DNA from: BOKV01 sp041987205
GTDB lineage: Bacteria; Pseudomonadota; Alphaproteobacteria; Rhizobiales; Rhizobiaceae
Reading direction: 5' to 3'
DNA: 64,000 nt
NCBI GenBank assembly: GCA_041987205.1
Contig: JBHIWX010000002.1
Coordinates: 44,614-108,613 of the forward strand
The notes below the pieces were generated by a model, which searched no databases, was not told the DNA's origin, and worked only from the letters and a program-made list of their open reading frames with translations. How positions within the stretch are numbered: the first letter of the stretch is position 1; every line of letters starts with the position of its first letter. This document shows positions 59,859 to 64,000 of the stretch, piece by piece. The position numbers were made by a program, and so were the translations under genes.

Positions 59859-61034
59859 TCAATCTGGAGACCGTTCACTGATTGCGGCGAATGGGCCTCC
59901 GGATTTCCACAGGCGCTGGCGCCAACGATACGCGTCTTGCACGATTTGCTCCAGCGAAGATCGCTTCGCCCACCATCCCAATTCGTGGCTTGCGTCTTCG
60001 GGGTCGGCATAGAGAACGGGCGGGTCTCCCTCCCTTGGTTCGACGATCTTGCGTGCCACGGGACGGTGGGTGACCCGCTCAACGGTCTCGATGACTTCCG
60101 CAACTGACGATCCCTTTCCCGACCCGAGGTTGAAGGCACGCGAATGCCCGCCGCCAGCAAGATAACGCAACGCCGCGACATGGGCGTCAGCCAGATCGCA
60201 AACATGCACATAATCGCGCACGCAGGTCCCGTCAGGTGTAATGTGCCGATCACCGAAAATCAAAACCGGACCTCGCTTTTCGTGTGCGGTATCGATTGCC
60301 AGTGGAACTATGCGAGTCTCCGGAACATGGAGCTCGCCATTGCTGGCGTCCGGCTCTGCACCGGCAGCGTTGAAATAGCGGAGCGCAACCCATTTGCCGC
60401 CATGAGCCGCACCAAAGTCTCGGAGCATTTGCTCGACATGGTATTTGGATGCGCCGTAAGGGCTGATCGGTCGAGTCTGCGTGTGAATGGTCACCGGAAG
60501 GTTGTCCGGAATTCCGTATACCGCGCAACTGCTCGAAAATATGAAGTCCGCGATGCCATGGTCACGGGCAGCCTCCAACACTACGAGGCTGCCCATCGTG
60601 TTCGTTCTGTAATACGACCCTGGACTTTTGATAGAGTCGCCGACATAGGCAAGGCCGGCCAAGTGGATGATCGCCACGACGCCGTATTCGCCGAGCACCG
60701 TGTCGAGCCGCCGCCGATCGAGAACGTCCCCGTGTTCGAACGGACCCCAGCGCACGGCGTCACGGTTACCGGTGACAAGGTTGTCGTAGACGACCGGCGT
60801 GTAACCGGCATCGTGGAGAGCCCTGGCGGTGTGCGATCCGATATAGCCGGCACCGCCCGTTACCAAAACGAAGCCACGCACCTCCGCGGGCGAAGAGACG
60901 CTGCGCGTCGCGTTCACGCTACGGACTGTGGGGTTGGAGCGGGCGTTACGTTCTGACGCCGGTTCATTACCGGCGCCCACCCCGGGCGGGATAGTTCGTC
61001 GCGTTTCTGACAACTCGCCAGTCAGGATAGCCAA
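59859..61034 (-). CDS. galE: UDP-glucose 4-epimerase
   Basis: 391 aa from ATG 61034, but the Rossmann fold only begins at residue 56 (VLVTGGAGYIGSH), so an internal start such as GTG 60881 (340 aa) is more family-like and avoids 68 bases of overlap with the upstream gene. Interconverts UDP-glucose and UDP-galactose. Catalytic residues are intact: Ser in FSSSCAVYG, Y-x3-K as SPYGASKYH. RYFNAAGAEPD and PDGTCVRDYVHV are standard. It would supply UDP-galactose for the polysaccharide locus encoded upstream on this strand (the exoB role). Confidence 0.92.
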   Translation of the reverse strand: MAILTGELSETRRTIPPGVGAGNEPASERNARSNPTVRSVNATRSVSSPAEVRGFVLVTGGAGYIGSHTARALHDAGYTPVVYDNLVTGNRDAVRWGPFEHGDVLDRRRLDTVLGEYGVVAIIHLAGLAYVGDSIKSPGSYYRTNTMGSLVVLEAARDHGIADFIFSSSCAVYGIPDNLPVTIHTQTRPISPYGASKYHVEQMLRDFGAAHGGKWVALRYFNAAGAEPDASNGELHVPETRIVPLAIDTAHEKRGPVLIFGDRHITPDGTCVRDYVHVCDLADAHVAALRYLAGGGHSRAFNLGSGKGSSVAEVIETVERVTHRPVARKIVEPREGDPPVLYADPEDASHELGWWAKRSSLEQIVQDAYRWRQRLWKSGGPFAAISERSPD

Positions 61035-61965
61035 GATTGTGCGGCCACGGCCAGATTTCCCGATCGTTGAAATAGATTACTTCCTTGAGTTCGGGGAACT
61101 GAGGGTGGTCGAACTTGACGTCAAAAGCCCAGCTACGCAGGTAATCCAGGCTGCCTTCATAGCCAAGCTCGGCGATCCAGATCGGTTTGCCGAAACCAAC
61201 CGTGAGATCGTAAGCAAGCTGTGTCGCCTCCACGAAGGTGCGCGCCTTGCCGACTTCAATTTCATCCAACGGTTCGTAGCCGAAGATTGACAGGCCCACG
61301 AGGTCTACCAGTCCATCATCGGGATAATAGGGCTTTAAGGTTTCAAGGCCCTTTGGAGACCACATCAGTTGAGCGCCCGGCAGCATCTCTCGAGCGATCT
61401 GCATCATGCGATTATAGGCGGCAATGTAGTCTGCCGGTTCCCAAAGCGACCAGGTGAAACGTCCGGAGGTGTTTTCCATTTCCTGCGCCCATCGCACGAT
61501 GACCGGGCTGCGGAATCCAGACAGTTCCTTCAGGATAGCGCGCATCGCGCCATCATAGGAACCCGAAAGGATACGGTCACGCAATTGATCGGGCGCCTCG
61601 TTGAAGTCCAGCGCCCAGGACCAGGGTTCGATGGTGACAAGCACCTTCCGGTTACGAGCAAGTGCGTAAGCATCGGCATCGCCGAGGCCCGCCAGGTCGA
61701 CATCCACCCAGGGCAGGAACAGGTGCTCGGTGGCGACCTCCTTCTGGTCGGTGAAATCGCCATAAGGGTCGTAGCAACCAAACAACGGTCCGGTTTGGTT
61801 GAACACAGGCCGCTTGTCCACCAGAAGGTCACGACCCTCGAAGGGGTCCTGCGCGAAGGACATCCCTGGCCTTGCAAACGTTCCTGCCACACCGGCCGCG
61901 AGACCGCCCACGACAAGATCGCGCCGGTTGAGGTTGCGCCAATTGCTGGGTTTCTGCAGTTTCAT
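60967..61965 (-). CDS. Tat-exported GH26-like glycoside hydrolase
   Basis: 332 aa from ATG 61965 (GGAG six bases upstream). A twin-arginine signal (N-R14-R15-D-L-V-V-G-G) precedes a TIM-barrel domain. The likely acid/base Glu is in VRWAQEMENTSG, similar to the HEMNG motif of GH26. The likely nucleophile is in WIAELGYEG. Other landmarks: LVTIEPWSW and MWSPKGLETLKPYYPDDG. GH26 enzymes are endo-mannanases or related beta-glucanases; in a synthase operon it may trim or release the new polymer. Placed between the GT2 synthase and galE. Confidence 0.82.
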   Translation of the reverse strand: MKLQKPSNWRNLNRRDLVVGGLAAGVAGTFARPGMSFAQDPFEGRDLLVDKRPVFNQTGPLFGCYDPYGDFTDQKEVATEHLFLPWVDVDLAGLGDADAYALARNRKVLVTIEPWSWALDFNEAPDQLRDRILSGSYDGAMRAILKELSGFRSPVIVRWAQEMENTSGRFTWSLWEPADYIAAYNRMMQIAREMLPGAQLMWSPKGLETLKPYYPDDGLVDLVGLSIFGYEPLDEIEVGKARTFVEATQLAYDLTVGFGKPIWIAELGYEGSLDYLRSWAFDVKFDHPQFPELKEVIYFNDREIWPWPHNLGYPDWRVVRNATNYPARGGRR

Positions 61966-62029
61966 CTCACACTCCATCCACCTTTGTGCTCAAACTACCG
62001 TTTCCGGCGAGCGATTCACTTGATCGCCG

Positions 62030-63964
62030 TCAATCTCTTCGCCGAGGCGGATCCGGAACACCGCGCCCCGAAAGCCCGTACCATTGCGGCTTGAAACGGA
62101 TGATCGGATTGCCTCGTGCGATTCGGCCAGCACCCGAGACCGAAAAGACGATCTCCGTGAAGGTGAACAGGGTGACGCCTGTCGTCATGGAAGCCAGCCC
62201 CTTGGAACCGTTTTGATAAGACGCGCCGATAAAGAGGCCGAATGCCAAAGTGCTTGCCATCAGGGAGCCAAGACTCGAACGTAAGAACGGACCGATTCCG
62301 ATCCGGTTGTCCGCCGCATGCCGCCAGAGGATCACCACGACCAGGATTGCATATGCGAGGGCATTGGAGAGGTTGAAGATGTAGAAACCTGCCGCGGTCC
62401 CCGGATCTTCTACCCAGAACGCCACGCCGCCAGATGTCGCAGACAGGAGCAGATAGGGAGCGATGGCGCGGAAGGGAACGGGCTCCTTGTGGTCGCGGCC
62501 TTTGGGAGTGACACGAAAACCGGCCACCTTGCCCAGAACGAAATCGAGGACCGCCGTAACCGATCCGATCAGCATCCAAGGCCAACGGGCGAAGACAAAG
62601 CCAACTCCCTCCCAACTGATGATTTCCGCGTTCTCGGGTCGAAACAGGCCCAGGGAACGCCACCAGTAAGCGATTGCCAGAAACAATGCGGAGAGAGGCA
62701 ACAGGTGCATGATGAAGTCGAGATAGGTGACGTTCACCAGATGGGTCTTTGTTACGAGCGCGTAAATCGGCAGCACAAACATCAGCAGCAGCACTAGAGA
62801 GTAGGTCGGATACCAAAGCTGCGAAAACAGGAACTCGAAACGCAGGCGCCATGGCAGTTTGGGCATGAGGCTCGGTGAGACATCCAGCAGGATGGTCACG
62901 AGGCTGCGCGACCACTGAAACTCCTGCATGGCGAGGTCGGCGAAAGTTTCCGGGCCTTCGCCATGCGCAATCGCATCGATCGCATGCACGCCTCGCCAGC
63001 CATAGGCATTCATCAATAGCGTGGTCGAATGATCTTCCGCCAATTCCGGCCCTAGGCCGCCGATGTCTTTCAGCGCCGCTGTGCGGACGGAATAGTGGGA
63101 GCCGATGCACAAGGGCGCAAAGCCACCATTGTATCCGGCCTGCAGGGCACCGTGCATGCTCCCTTCCACATAGAGCCGGCCGCGCGCAGCCCAGCTGGAG
63201 GCTGCGTTCGCATCGCAAATGCTCGGAGAGGACACGTAGCCGACTATCGGGTCCCTGAAGGGGATTGTTGCCCTTAACACGTAATCGGGCTGCGGGACGT
63301 GGTCGGCATCGAACTGGTGCACGATGTCGTAGTCGGCGTAACCGTGTGTGTCGTAGAAGAAGGTAAGATTGCCCTCCTTGCTCTTCATGCGGCGTGGCCA
63401 GTCCTCGCGCTGGTAGGATATGACGCCATGCCGTGTGGACAGCTTCACGCCATGGTCGCGGCACCAGGTCCTTGTTTCTGGGGTGGGATCCTCATCTGCC
63501 AACCAGACGTCCTGTATCGCCCCCTCTTGAGCGAGCAGCGCCTCGAGCGTTTTCTGAACGATAGCAAAAGGCTCGGATGGCGCCTTCGTCACGATGCTCG
63601 CTACACGCAAGCCTTCGGGAAATGGCTGCCCAATGGGTACCCGCCAGCCATTACGTACGATCAGGAGAAAATAAGCCGGTAGCGTGCTGATCCACAGGCA
63701 GACGATGGTGCTGGCAGCGAAGCGCCCGAGAGAAACGTAGTGCTCGGGCTGGAACCACCACCACCAGAAGTTGGCAAAAGCCAATATCCAGGCGAGAATG
63801 GCGATATCGTTGATGATGCGCTGGCTCGGCGTGAACAGCTTCTGCAGGTAACGAAAATCGCGCTCGGACTGCCGCACCGACCGAAAACTCGACAGCCGCT
63901 TGCGGGCCGGGGTCGGGGAGCCACCCGAAGGGAAAGACGTGAACTGGCGTGAGTTGTGGTTCAT
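62030..63964 (-). CDS. Processive GT2 polysaccharide synthase (cellulose-synthase-like)
   Basis: 644 aa. Two TM helices at the N-terminus (about 48-95), a large GT-A domain, then five or so TM helices. The processive set is visible: DEDPTPETRTW, F-D-A-D-H, A-E-D-H (ELAEDHSTT) and QEFQWSRS (the Q-x-x-(R/Q)-W motif, here QEFQW). It resembles BcsA, curdlan and mixed-linkage glucan synthases. No PilZ motif (RxxxR) is seen at its C-terminus, so direct c-di-GMP control is not evident. The polymer is unknown. Starts in a four-base overlap with a gene cut by the window edge. Confidence 0.85.
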   Translation of the reverse strand: MNHNSRQFTSFPSGGSPTPARKRLSSFRSVRQSERDFRYLQKLFTPSQRIINDIAILAWILAFANFWWWWFQPEHYVSLGRFAASTIVCLWISTLPAYFLLIVRNGWRVPIGQPFPEGLRVASIVTKAPSEPFAIVQKTLEALLAQEGAIQDVWLADEDPTPETRTWCRDHGVKLSTRHGVISYQREDWPRRMKSKEGNLTFFYDTHGYADYDIVHQFDADHVPQPDYVLRATIPFRDPIVGYVSSPSICDANAASSWAARGRLYVEGSMHGALQAGYNGGFAPLCIGSHYSVRTAALKDIGGLGPELAEDHSTTLLMNAYGWRGVHAIDAIAHGEGPETFADLAMQEFQWSRSLVTILLDVSPSLMPKLPWRLRFEFLFSQLWYPTYSLVLLLMFVLPIYALVTKTHLVNVTYLDFIMHLLPLSALFLAIAYWWRSLGLFRPENAEIISWEGVGFVFARWPWMLIGSVTAVLDFVLGKVAGFRVTPKGRDHKEPVPFRAIAPYLLLSATSGGVAFWVEDPGTAAGFYIFNLSNALAYAILVVVILWRHAADNRIGIGPFLRSSLGSLMASTLAFGLFIGASYQNGSKGLASMTTGVTLFTFTEIVFSVSGAGRIARGNPIIRFKPQWYGLSGRGVPDPPRRRD

Positions 63965-63999
63965 GTCACCTCACGCGCGCGACGCAGGGCAAGATTGGC
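63961..63999 (-). CDS. C-terminal end of an upstream coupled gene (partial)
   Basis: The last 12 codons (ANLALRRAREVT then TGA) of a minus-strand frame end in an ATGA overlap with the GT2 synthase. Four-base overlaps are frequent in this window, so it is probably the gene before the synthase, perhaps an adaptor or accessory protein. Too short to identify. Confidence 0.4.
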   Translation of the reverse strand, partial: ANLALRRAREVT

Positions 64000-64000
64000 A

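Noticed and set aside
62016..63464. Alternative open frame inside the GT2 synthase gene
   Set aside because: No family motifs; the other frame contains the complete GT2 signature set and has a ribosome site.

Overview
The window is a high-GC, gene-dense chromosomal segment of an alphaproteobacterium, most likely Hyphomicrobiales (Rhizobiales) of the Mesorhizobium/Nitratireductor/Hoeflea type. The basis is gene content and order: the block rpsF-rpsR-DUF2232-rplI-dnaB-alr-...-radA-cvpA-purF-SDR, short-form psd next to pssA, a rhizobial flhA-fliR-rod-binding-FlgN arrangement, and many ATGA (4-nt) stop/start overlaps. I saw no rRNA, complete tRNA or CRISPR array.

Layout. 1-5.7 kb: a translationally coupled chain (VOC protein end, two GFA proteins, proline iminopeptidase, a 51-aa membrane peptide) running into citramalate synthase (cimA) and a RarD-type exporter, then a cytochrome c and a LOG nucleosidase on the other strand. 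5.9-10.3 kb: a LysM/Ig-like envelope protein with a strong terminator, then an ArsR regulator coupled to an ATM1-type ABC exporter. 10.4-21.6 kb: an orphan glycosyltransferase-like gene, a DUF3859 protein, a GIY-YIG protein, psd-pssA, a PadR-adaptor-RND efflux operon, a small membrane protein and an SDR. 21.7-37.2 kb: the housekeeping block purF, cvpA, radA, alr, dnaB, rplI, DUF2232, rpsR, rpsF. It is interrupted between radA and alr by an ammonium-transporter/PAS/GGDEF/EAL fusion, a LysR regulator and a homocysteine S-methyltransferase-family enzyme.

37.5-45.6 kb: a hypothetical gene, a lipoprotein hydrolase, an orphan LuxI-type acyl-homoserine-lactone synthase with a perfect 9-bp dyad upstream, and a flagellar run (flhA, fliR, FliJ-like, rod-binding, FlgN-like, FliL-like, TagO/VasI-like). 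45.8-53.6 kb: a copper-handling locus in two divergent arms. The CueR-controlled arm is copA-cueR-two c-type cytochromes, with a textbook 19-bp-spacer CueR promoter. The other arm is a Cys/His-rich exported protein, a lipoprotein, a TolC-family protein, a multicopper oxidase and a CusF-like chaperone. 53.6-55.1 kb: an AI-2E-family permease overlapping a two-TM potassium channel.

55.3-64 kb looks like an accessory island. It starts with a truncated phage-type integrase and has visibly lower GC. It carries a bactoprenol-type glycosyltransferase and a GT39/ArnT-like membrane glycosyltransferase, a DUF995 protein behind a perfect FNR/FixK box, and an exopolysaccharide-type set on the minus strand (processive GT2, Tat-exported GH26-like hydrolase, galE), with the end of one more coupled gene at the right edge.

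The most unusual items are the ammonium transporter fused to c-di-GMP synthesis and breakdown domains, a 10-bp hairpin that buries the Shine-Dalgarno of a DUF305 gene, the orphan luxI with its dyad, the FNR box on a DUF995 gene, and the uncharacterised polysaccharide locus beside the integrase scar. Functions are inferred from motifs and context only; no database search was run.
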